A stretch of DNA of 24,128 bases, taken from positions 4,546-28,673 of the forward strand of contig JALRLY010000234.1 of assembly GCA_023647555.1 (NCBI GenBank). The letters run 5' to 3'. The notes below the pieces were generated by a model that saw only the letters and a program-made list of their open reading frames with translations, searched no databases and was not told where the DNA came from. Shown here in pieces: positions 13,608-22,100 of the stretch. Source of the stretch: Pancytospora philotis. Its lineage: Eukaryota > Microsporidia. Each line of letters begins with the position of its first letter. Position 1 is the stretch's first letter. The position numbers and the translations under genes were made by a program.

Positions 13608-15053
13608 TCATAATTGTGTAAAGAATGGAACAGCCTCCTGGTAAGACTGAGCACCGTGTATTAACGGCGTATGCTCAGCGGGGTAAGGGGCCGCAGTGGG
13701 GTGGTCTTGGTACGGCTTCAGTGCATTCATCACCACCCCGCAAAGTTCTATTATTGTACGGTTACTATCGTTCATCTGCAAGCATTCGTATGCAGACTGC
13801 CGGTAATGCTCCTTGAGGGCATCGTCCAGGTACCACAGCATGAAGCCCACCAGCCCCGCGTAATCAGCCGGGTTGCATGGCCGCAGAACCTCAATGAACA
13901 CCGCGAAGTCCATCAGACTCATACACGAGTGCATTACGAGGCCTCTGTACTTATGGTCCCTCTGGTAGAGCCGATAGATGGAAGCGCGCAGTTTATCGAT
14001 CGGGAGTGCGTTGAAAAACCTCCGATCGCTGTTCCACTCCGTCCTCCTGATGTCGAGGCGCGGGATCTTGGGGTAGTAGGCCTTCCAGAGCCTGCCGATA
14101 GCGATAGCAGAAGCTCCTGGGTACTTCTTAACGTGATCAATATAGTTGAGAATGAAATACGGGCTGATGCTATCGTAGTCGCTAGTATTCACGACCTCTT
14201 CTACAAGATTAAAGATCGACGCTTGGTCGTCGAATAGTTCGAACAGCTTTAGGTAGTCGTGATTGGGCTTGACTACGACGTACGCAACAACGCATCTATC
14301 AATGCCGGCCAGCGCCTCTAACGGCAGCATGCCCGGCCTCTGGATGATCCATATAAACTGCTGGACGATGGAAATTTCCTGTGCAGGCTCGAACGCACCG
14401 GGCAGCCAGTATGCCAGCAGCTCCGAGAAGTAGCTGGCAATGGTGGTGCGATACCTGTCCCATTTCTCGACGGCCCAGACCGCAAAGTCTAGACTGCACT
14501 CCTGCATCCTGAGCTGTGCAGTGTACTGCGCTAGATCCATGGTGAGCTCGCCATCGGCTCTCCGGCGCAAGAGCGCCTGCGGTACGCGTATGTTGAGCAG
14601 GTAGTGTCCCACATTGGAGCTGAACCGCTGCTGAATGGCCTGGCTGAAAGCAGTGATCGGCTCTGTTGCGAGGCGCCTGAGGCAATGCTCGGAAATCAGG
14701 CTCTGCAGCAGCCAGCGCGCACTGAATCCCACCTCTTCCATCAGGCGGACGAGATGCAAGTGCGTGCTTGCAGGCTCGAGCACGAAGACTAGGATAGAGC
14801 GCATCTTATCGTTGGTGGTGAGCCTAGCCATGCACTCGCCGCTGAGCAGGTGCGAAGCGTACTCGGTGTCCAGCGCCACACATTGGATATACAGATAGTC
14901 AACACAATCCGCTTCGAACGCAGCCATCGGCTTGAGATACGTGATCGAACCAAAGGCAGCGCAGGTGCTACTGGGCTGTTCAGTATCTACTCCTGGCAGG
15001 GCAGCTGCACAGTAGCAGGACATAAGCAGCGAAAACGCTGGTATGTGTAACAT
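13608..15053 (-). CDS. Divergent secreted-family member 4
   Basis: 481 residues. The signal peptide is about 1-19 (MLHIPAFSLLMSCYCAAAL). Overall identity to the three plus-strand paralogues is low, but length, architecture and block spacing agree. VDYLYIQC stands where the others have DELYE. DKMRSILVFVLEPASTHLHLVRLMEEVGFSARWLL parallels the AKADAVLLAW... FRYLLLMRKI segment. ISPYFILNYIDHVKKYPG parallels the FVQ-YL-FC segment. IYRLYQRD..., DFAVFIEVL and LVGFMLWYLDDALKEHY parallel the WIFKRF, DMLADVL-like and FFLSLLSRKYLEEF blocks. There is no basic C-terminal cluster. A box (AAAATTTTT, 15081-15089 on minus) lies about 27 bases upstream. The TGA stop is followed directly by TAATAAA. Function is unknown. 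It is possibly an unrelated secreted helical protein. Confidence 0.72.
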   Translation of the reverse strand: MLHIPAFSLLMSCYCAAALPGVDTEQPSSTCAAFGSITYLKPMAAFEADCVDYLYIQCVALDTEYASHLLSGECMARLTTNDKMRSILVFVLEPASTHLHLVRLMEEVGFSARWLLQSLISEHCLRRLATEPITAFSQAIQQRFSSNVGHYLLNIRVPQALLRRRADGELTMDLAQYTAQLRMQECSLDFAVWAVEKWDRYRTTIASYFSELLAYWLPGAFEPAQEISIVQQFIWIIQRPGMLPLEALAGIDRCVVAYVVVKPNHDYLKLFELFDDQASIFNLVEEVVNTSDYDSISPYFILNYIDHVKKYPGASAIAIGRLWKAYYPKIPRLDIRRTEWNSDRRFFNALPIDKLRASIYRLYQRDHKYRGLVMHSCMSLMDFAVFIEVLRPCNPADYAGLVGFMLWYLDDALKEHYRQSAYECLQMNDSNRTIIELCGVVMNALKPYQDHPTAAPYPAEHTPLIHGAQSYQEAVPFFTQL

Positions 15054-15297
15054 TTCAGGGCCGCTAGCATTCCAACGAATAAAAATTTTCCTGAATAAAT
15101 TTTAAATTACCAGCTTTCGCTGATGCATATCAATTGATCGAGTAAGTAAATGCCGTTTATTCAGGACATAGTTGGCAGAGCTGGAAAATTCGCGTTTGTA
15201 TAAGCCTATTAGTCTAATTTATTTTATCCTGGCATGCGCTAGATACAGCAAGCTCACAATGCATGCGACTGCCTCTATACCAAATGGCATCGAAAGC
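15054..15297. other. Spacer between member 4 and the symplekin-like gene
   Basis: 244 AT-rich bases. It contains the box of member 4 (15081-15089, minus) and, at 15218-15223, a minus-strand AATAAA that could end the symplekin-like transcript. No gene seen. Confidence 0.45.
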
Positions 15298-18045
15298 CTA
15301 GAGTATATAATCGACGGGGATGGTGCTGCGGCTATGCTTGCTATACAAGAGCCGCGAATTTGAAACGAGCTCAAGAACGCTCTCCTCCTGCGTGCTCTCC
15401 TCGATCGCTCTCAGTACCCGCGCCATGTCCTCCTTAGTAAACCCTTTCAGCTGTCGTATTATCACGAATGCCATGAGAATGTCATCGATTGGTGGCAGAC
15501 TCGCAATTACTCTCTTAACGCCCGCCGCCTTGGCTACGTGCTCGAGGAAGGGGAGCTTCAAATGCGATTCAACAATAGAATGCAGCTCTTCTCGAGGCAG
15601 CAGCCTATTAGCCTTCTCCTGGCTGGGCAGATTATCGTGATTCTCAGCACCGCTGTCGGCGGCATCTCTGCATACGCCTTGCTCCTCGATGCTCCGGCTG
15701 CAGAGGTCCTGTTTAATGCGCGTAACCACCAGGTACAGGGCGTTGGGAACGCAGTTCACCGCGGTGTCTCTGTACAGCCGCAGTACATACGATGGATCGC
15801 AGCTGACGAGAATGTGCGGGATCACCATGCAAGGAAGGACCGCCTTGGCGCGCAGCTGGTGCATAAAGATGGGAACAACCAGCGGAGAGAACGCGGCAAG
15901 ATCGTGGAACAGCCGAATATTATCGCTAACAAAGGAGAACGGGAAGTCAGCGCCGGTCGGCAGCTGCGCAAGGTATACTAGCAGAAGCTGGGCTGTAGAA
16001 GGCATACAGACGGAACCGTGAGCGTTGGAGCCGTCGGATGCGTTTGTATGGGAGGCGCGGTACCGCTCGAGTACTCGGAGAAGCGCATCGATGTGCGTAG
16101 CAGCGAAGGACGGCCTGTGGTGAATGTAGTAGACCACAGCAGTGTCCTTTTCCTCAGGATTGGCTGAGCAGTCAGCAAGCACAGCCTCAAATGAGGGGTG
16201 GCCGAGCGCAGCAAGAATCTTTGGGTCGGTTGCAAGAGCCTGGCCAGCATCCCTTCCAAACAGCATTCTGTCCTGATCGCACACTGCCGTAATTCTGCTT
16301 AAAAGCATCCCGGCCCTGAAGATGTACACATCGTAGCACAGCAGCCGGCAGAGCAGAGGCACCAGTCTGGCCCTGAGCGGTGCAGACAGCAGTTCGTGTA
16401 TATTGCATAGCACGGAGAGGAGACTGTTGAAAAGAGGCACGCCCTTCTTCTGGGTAGCAAGGCTGGGATTGTCGAGCACCAGAGAGCAGAGGTAGACGGG
16501 ATCTACAAACACTGAGCGGTGCCACTGTGCGTAGGCAGCGAGCATTTCTGCAACTGCCAGAGAGATGAGCGGGCAGCCGTCAATGCTCCTGATCTTTATG
16601 TACTGGACAAAGGCTTTATCCACCTGCGCATTGAATGCCCGTGCAAATGCTTCGAGCTCGCTGCTGGCTGCATTGGTTTCATTCGTACCAGTGCTTTTAC
16701 TCTCTAGGACCAGCTCACGGCAGTCCGACTGCTCGGTCTCAGCCATACGGAAGTACGCCGTATAGTAGGAGTGGAGATCGTCCGGACGCAGCGCGCTTGG
16801 ATCGATACCAGCGAAAATAAGCGGATCAGCGCTCCTCACAAGCTCGCGTATGAGATAGCGCGTATCAAGCTGGCTGAATACATTCACAAGCGCCGCTCTG
16901 GTGCCACGCAGCGCCTTGTAGATTCTGGTCTGCTCGGCCTTGTTGAAGACCCGCAGAATCTTGAGACTCTGGAAGGTCTTCCGATTGTGTGCCAGCAGGT
17001 AGAAGAAAAGGCGCTTGTACACCGAAGCGAGCACGCACTTTATGTCGCTATTGCCGAATAGGAGATCTAGAAAATGGTCATCGCATAACTTGATGCGATT
17101 GCTATTCTCTTCGCCGGACCGTTCGGTGCTCTGTACGATCGCAGCTTTCCGCATGCCTTTGAATACCGTTGCTATACGACTGACCACGCTGCCCTCCACG
17201 CCCTGTAACTCCTCGGGTCCCTTCAGCACACAAAGATCCACCTTGATGTCCCGCAGCCATCTGTAAAGATAAGCTAGCAGGAGCATCCGGCAGTGCAGGT
17301 CCTCGTGGTGCTTGACAAGATGCTCTACGAAGCCTTGGGCATGCTCCAGCCAGTCGCTCAGTCTGACCAGCAAATCGGCAAAGCGGCGCCCGAGTGCCTT
17401 CGCAGCGGGCTTGTTTGCGGCCCCGCGGCGGCCCTCATCGTACTCATCCGCCGCGCGCTCGACTATCCGCTGCAGCATGTAGTTCCTGAAGAGCAGCTTG
17501 CGCACGTAGAACCCGTCGATCCTGTCGTACAATCGCGCAATGTCGCCGAATAGCTGCTCCAGGTCGCTGCTGCCAAGCAGATAATCGTAGGCAGCCCTCT
17601 TAGTCTGCGTGCTCAGCTTTGCGCTCCGCTGCAGTACCGCCAGATGCAGGGCGTACAGGTCCTCCTCGAAAAAGTGGTAGTAGGCCGTGTCCCGCGCTGT
17701 CTGCAGCTGCAGCACGATCCCGTGCATCGCGGCCTTATCGACATCAGGGCTAACGAGCAGCACGGCAACCCTGTCGAGCGCTCGTCGGAGCTCCATTTTG
17801 TTCAGCTCGTTGAAGTTTTGTATGCAGCCGGAAAGCAGCTGCCCGATTTCGGCCGCCTGGCGGTCATCTGCTATGGTCGTGTGTGCAGCGGCGGGAGCAC
17901 CACCCTCTGCACCTGGTGCTGCAGCCTCATTCGCTAAAGCTGCAGCCTTCTTGATGCCAATGCCCGCGATCGACACACGCTTTGCTCTCTTCCTCTGTGG
18001 GGAAGCGGGCCCTGCTCGCTGCTGCGGCATCTGCATAAATGGCAT
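15298..18045 (-). CDS. Large helical HEAT-like protein, symplekin/Pta1 candidate
   Basis: 915 residues, almost entirely amphipathic helices after a basic, then Ala-rich, N-terminal tail (1-60, with PQRKRAKR). No enzyme motif, signal peptide or membrane segment. The last third resembles the symplekin C-terminal region in order: PSFEAVLADCS, DTAVVYYIHHRPSFAATHIDALLRVLERY, then a linker, then IRLFHDLAAFSPLVVPIFMHQLRAKAVLPCMVIPHIL, and finally LHSIVESHLKLPFLEHVAKAAG. Symplekin is the scaffold for mRNA 3'-end cleavage factors. The related scaffold INTS4 partners INTS11, so either role would fit the INTS11-type nuclease in this window. The ATG used touches the A/T box (AAAAATT) directly. Met4 or Met6, 9 and 15 bases further on, would give the spacing seen in other genes. 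Identification is tentative. Confidence 0.5.
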   Translation of the reverse strand: MPFMQMPQQRAGPASPQRKRAKRVSIAGIGIKKAAALANEAAAPGAEGGAPAAAHTTIADDRQAAEIGQLLSGCIQNFNELNKMELRRALDRVAVLLVSPDVDKAAMHGIVLQLQTARDTAYYHFFEEDLYALHLAVLQRSAKLSTQTKRAAYDYLLGSSDLEQLFGDIARLYDRIDGFYVRKLLFRNYMLQRIVERAADEYDEGRRGAANKPAAKALGRRFADLLVRLSDWLEHAQGFVEHLVKHHEDLHCRMLLLAYLYRWLRDIKVDLCVLKGPEELQGVEGSVVSRIATVFKGMRKAAIVQSTERSGEENSNRIKLCDDHFLDLLFGNSDIKCVLASVYKRLFFYLLAHNRKTFQSLKILRVFNKAEQTRIYKALRGTRAALVNVFSQLDTRYLIRELVRSADPLIFAGIDPSALRPDDLHSYYTAYFRMAETEQSDCRELVLESKSTGTNETNAASSELEAFARAFNAQVDKAFVQYIKIRSIDGCPLISLAVAEMLAAYAQWHRSVFVDPVYLCSLVLDNPSLATQKKGVPLFNSLLSVLCNIHELLSAPLRARLVPLLCRLLCYDVYIFRAGMLLSRITAVCDQDRMLFGRDAGQALATDPKILAALGHPSFEAVLADCSANPEEKDTAVVYYIHHRPSFAATHIDALLRVLERYRASHTNASDGSNAHGSVCMPSTAQLLLVYLAQLPTGADFPFSFVSDNIRLFHDLAAFSPLVVPIFMHQLRAKAVLPCMVIPHILVSCDPSYVLRLYRDTAVNCVPNALYLVVTRIKQDLCSRSIEEQGVCRDAADSGAENHDNLPSQEKANRLLPREELHSIVESHLKLPFLEHVAKAAGVKRVIASLPPIDDILMAFVIIRQLKGFTKEDMARVLRAIEESTQEESVLELVSNSRLLYSKHSRSTIPVDYIL

Positions 18046-18052
18046 AATTTTT
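18046..18052 (-). promoter_or_regulatory. AAAAATT box of the symplekin-like gene
   Basis: On the minus strand the box abuts the first ATG with no spacer, unlike the 5 to 27 bases seen elsewhere. This suggests either a leaderless mRNA or use of a methionine slightly downstream. Confidence 0.45.
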
Positions 18053-18258
18053 ATGGCCTGCTATAGGATTTTGTTGATGCGTAAAGTAAGCAGGCCGTGT
18101 GCATAAGCGGGCATATGGCGAGCAAAATAGCAGCAAGATAAATTGCACTGTTGCAAGAAAGATTCTACACGGCTTCCATCATAAATTTATTGTAGTGCCT
18201 CTGCGCAGCTATGGCAAAATAACGAGTAAATAAACACCGTTTTATAGTCAAGCAGGCA

Positions 18259-18906
18259 TCACTCGTACTCCTCCTCGTCCATCTCGTCCCTGATCACCAG
18301 TGCCTTCCACTTCAGCACCAGCTCTCTGGCGAGCTTCCTGACGTCCTTCGCTTCGTGCATGTTCCGGGAGTAGAAATACACGATCTTGCCCACGCCGCTG
18401 GAGACCAGGTCGAACCGGCCCACACGCATGTTGTACAGCGTCTCAAGCAGCACCTTCTTGATCTTCTGGCTCGGCAGGCTGTTGTCGGGCAGCGGCTCGA
18501 GCCACTGCTTGATCTCGCGCAGCACGCCCAGCTTGATGCAGGCGTCCTGCGTGTCGCTGCGGATTATCCTGAGCGCGATGTCCTCCACCGCCTTGATGCG
18601 CAGCAGCGCCGGCTTCTTCTGGCCGAACGCGGCGATGTCCTTCCTGTATATGTCCTTCATGGTGTTCAGGAGCTCGAACGCGTACTGCTCGGCGCTCTCA
18701 CCCGCGGTCGCCTTCACCTTCAGCTTGGGCTGGCGGGCCGCAGTCCTCTTGGGGCGTGCGGGCGCGTCTTTCAGTGATACGGTCTGGGAGGGCTTGGGGG
18801 TCTGCTCCAAAGCGGCGCTGGCGGGAGCCACGGGCACTTGCTCGTCCTCGGACGAGTCGACAACTGCCCGACGCCTGCGCCCGGCCTGTTTCTCCTCGGT
18901 GGCCAT
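18259..18906 (-). CDS. IWS1: Iws1/Spn1 transcription elongation factor
   Basis: 215 residues. Iws1/Spn1 binds Spt6 and RNA polymerase II and links elongation to chromatin and mRNA export. The N-terminal 70 residues are polar and disordered, with DSSEDE and a basic RPKRTAARQPKLKVK stretch. Residues 72-205 form the TFIIS N-terminal-like (LW) domain: LGVLREIKQWLEPLPDNSLP (126-145) is the hallmark of this family, followed by KIKKVLLETLYNM, SGVGKIVYFYSR (170-181) and VRKLARELVLKWKALV. It ends in an acidic DEMDEEEYE. It is about half the length of yeast Spn1, retaining the core. AAAATTTT (18915-18922 on minus) precedes the ATG by 8 bases. It is divergent from RAD50. Confidence 0.88.
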   Translation of the reverse strand: MATEEKQAGRRRRAVVDSSEDEQVPVAPASAALEQTPKPSQTVSLKDAPARPKRTAARQPKLKVKATAGESAEQYAFELLNTMKDIYRKDIAAFGQKKPALLRIKAVEDIALRIIRSDTQDACIKLGVLREIKQWLEPLPDNSLPSQKIKKVLLETLYNMRVGRFDLVSSGVGKIVYFYSRNMHEAKDVRKLARELVLKWKALVIRDEMDEEEYE

Positions 18907-19169
18907 CGGGGCTGAAAATTTTAGTCTGTAATTTCTGGCGCGGCGGAGCAGCTATCGAATATGCGATAGTAATGGTGAACATGTAGATGAAGTACTGTTA
19001 TTCAGCTTATACTTTGATTAAATTTAATCTAAAATTATAGATCTTCCCATTCAGGGTCAATGACACTTCTACTGTTAAAATTGCAAAACAGCGTTTTCCT
19101 CTGATCAGCAAGCGCCAGCTGCCAGAACATAATTACAAGCCGCAGTTGTAGACGCAAAAAATTTCACCG
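18907..19169. promoter_or_regulatory. Divergent promoter region, Iws1 / RAD50
   Basis: 263 bases with a start box at each end: AAAATTTT at 18915-18922 (minus) and AAAAAATTT at 19156-19164 (plus, 5 bases before the RAD50 ATG). Between them lies a perfect 14-base palindrome, GATTAAATTTAATC, at 19016-19029. No gene seen. Confidence 0.5.
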
Positions 19170-22100
19170 ATGTCAAAATTACTTAAGCTGTCGATACGGG
19201 GCATACGCTCGTTCAGCCCGAAGGAGGCGAACGTGCTCGAGTTCAACACGCCGCTCACGCTCATCGTGGGCGCGAACGGCACCGGCAAGACCACGATCAT
19301 CGAGACGCTCAAGTACGCAACCTGCGGCAGCTTCCCGCCGAACACCAAGGGCGGCGCGTTTCTCTACGACCCGGCGATGGCGAACGAGGTCGACACGCAG
19401 GCGGAAATCAAGCTGCGCTTCCGCAACAACGCGAAGGAGCGCATGGTCTGCACGCGGATGCTGCAGGTGTCGCAGCGGGGCGGCAGGCCCGTGCAGAAGA
19501 CCCTGGAGACCTCGCTCTCGAAGGAGTTCTACGACGGCGATGAGAACGCCCCGGACCGCACCGGCAAGGAGAACGGTTTCAACTACGCTGGCTCGCAGGC
19601 CGGCCGCGCGCGCTGCGAGCTGCTCTCCTCCAAGCTCGCCGAGGTCGACAAGGAGGTCGCCGAGCACCTCGGCGTTACGCCTGCGCTGCTGGACAGCGTG
19701 ATCTTCTGCCACCAGGAGGAGAGCACCTGGCCGATCAGCGAGCCGCGGATCCTCAAGGAGCGCCTCGACCAGATCTTCTGCTCCGAGAAGTACAACAAGG
19801 CGCTCAAGGCCCTGAAGGACACCCGGAAGACGGTGGCGAGCGATACGAAGCTGAAGGAGCAGACGCTCGAGTTTCTGTTCAAGGAGAAGAGCCGGCGCGA
19901 GCTCATACAGGCCGAGGCGCAGCGGGCGGCCGATGCCGTGGCCACCAAGGAGCAGCTGCTTGCGCGGCTGGGCGACCAGCGGAAGCGGGTGGAGGGCGAG
20001 CTCGGCACCGTGGGCGAGGAGATCGCCGTCTACCAGAAGATCGAGGAGAATTTCAAGGCTATCAAGTTCGAGTTCGATAACTGCAAGAATTTCATCAAGA
20101 ACTTCAGTCTGGAGGTGCTCACCGATGACGGCTTGGCGGTAGAATTGGAGCGCCTGCGCAGCGCGGGCATTGAGGATGCAGAGGACGGTGATTTGCTGAC
20201 GAGGTACCAGCAGGCCGTGCAGCACGTGCTCAGCCAGCTCGAGGCGAGCACGAACAAGGCTGATCTGGAGCACGCCGAACGCGAGTGCAGCAGGATCGAG
20301 CAGGCGGCCCAGCGCTACTTCGAGCAGCTGCGGCGCGCGAAGGATGCCGTTGCGCGGAGCAAGGCGCTGGAGACGAAGACAGCTGAGAAGCGCAAGGAGC
20401 GGGACGCGGCCAATGAATTCTTGTCGAAGCAGTTTGGCTGCGCCGGGCCGGAGGTTGCGGAGAAGTCATCGAGCGTCTTCCGTAAGGCTGAAGCGGATCT
20501 CAGGGAGCGGCAGGATGCAGCACGCGGGCTCCGCGAGTCCCTCGTCCTCGGGAAGAGGCGGCAGTCGGAGATCGAGAGGGAGCTGGGCACCAGCTATGCG
20601 AACTGTGCAGAGCCCGACTACACCATCGATGTTGAGAGAGCTGTCACAATTGACTACACGGCGCGTAGCAGGCTCGAGGCAGAAGCGCGTGAATGCAGCG
20701 GCCACTGCGCTGCGCGCCAGAGTGCGCTCAATCATGCTTACAAAAACACCGAGCTTTCCTTCAAACGAACGCAGCTCGAGGATAAGATCAAGCGGCTTGC
20801 GGACGAGCTCGCATCGATCGATGTTGAAGGCCTGGGACGCGATGTGGCAGCGCTGGATGATCGGCGCGGGCTTGCAGAAGCCGAGATCAGAAGCGCGCGC
20901 GAGGCCGTGCAGAGGGAGCAGACGCGGGACAGCGAGCTGCAGAAGAAGATGCGCGACTGCATCGATGAGCTCAAGTTGTTGGAGCAGACCGAGCGTTGCG
21001 GTAGGATAGACAGTTGCGCACGCCTCAGTGCTCTCCTTGCAACGGCGCAGCAGGCCTGCTCGACTATTGCAATACCTGGGAACTCCGCGCCCGCCGTTAA
21101 AAAGCTGGTCGAGCATTTGGTGCGTTCAGAATTCTCTGGTGCGGCTGGTATTCTCTGTATTGACAATGGCACGCTGCTAGAGGAGGGCATTAAGCCCGTC
21201 GATGAGCTGCAAAGCGAGATTGAAAAGTGCAAGACGGTCGCATCGGTCACGACCAACGCATCTGCCATATACAGGAACTTTATTGACGTCGCGAAGAACA
21301 AGTCCGAGTGCCCGCTGTGCAAGAACGGTCTGTCGGCGCCTGCGCTGCTGCAGCTCACCTCCCGTCTCGAGCGCGTGGTCCTGAAGCTGCCGGAAGAGCT
21401 GCTTGGCAGCCGCGAGCGGCAGACCAACCTCGAGAATGCCCTGAAAGCAGCGGAGGCAGGGAACGAGGAAGCAGGACGCATCAACAGCAGGAGGCAGAGG
21501 ATCCGCGAGCTGAGCAGCACGGCCGAGGAGCTTTTCATCAAAAGGATTGTCGATAATGTTACTGCATTCTACAGGCTAGCGAGCGTATTTGAGGGTATGG
21601 GGGAGGGCGAGGCGTGCGGCCTTGGTGACTTCTTTGCGGGATCGGCCAGCTTGCCGCTATACACTCGCAAAGAAGCCGAGATCGTTGCGTTGCACAAGGA
21701 GCGCTTCGCCAAGGAGGCGCTGATCGAGAAGGCGGGCAGCATCCGCAAGGAGATTGACGGGCTGCGGAGGGTCGTTGCTGGGATGCCTCAGGACTCAGCA
21801 GACCTCAGTGCAATAACCGCCGAGCTTGAGAGCGCCAAAAAGCAGCTTGACAGCAAGGAGGCCGAGCTCGCGGATATGAACGAAAGCATCAGGAAGCTTG
21901 AGGTTCTACGGAGTGCAATTGCGGAGGAGAAAGCGCGCAGGGCTGCTGCGGCAGCAAAAAAGGCGCTGGAGAGCGAGCTGGCTGGGCTGTGCGACCTGAA
22001 GGCCACTGAGGAAAGGCTGCGCGCCGATGAGGAGCGCCTCGAAAGCGACAACTCGGCATTCCTAAAGAGCAAGCTGCAGGCCGAGATGAAGATCAGGGCA

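Noticed and set aside
19179..20273. 364-codon minus-strand frame opposite the RAD50 head
   Set aside because: Antisense shadow; Leu/Arg/Ala-rich with no motif, while Walker A and Q-loop read on plus.
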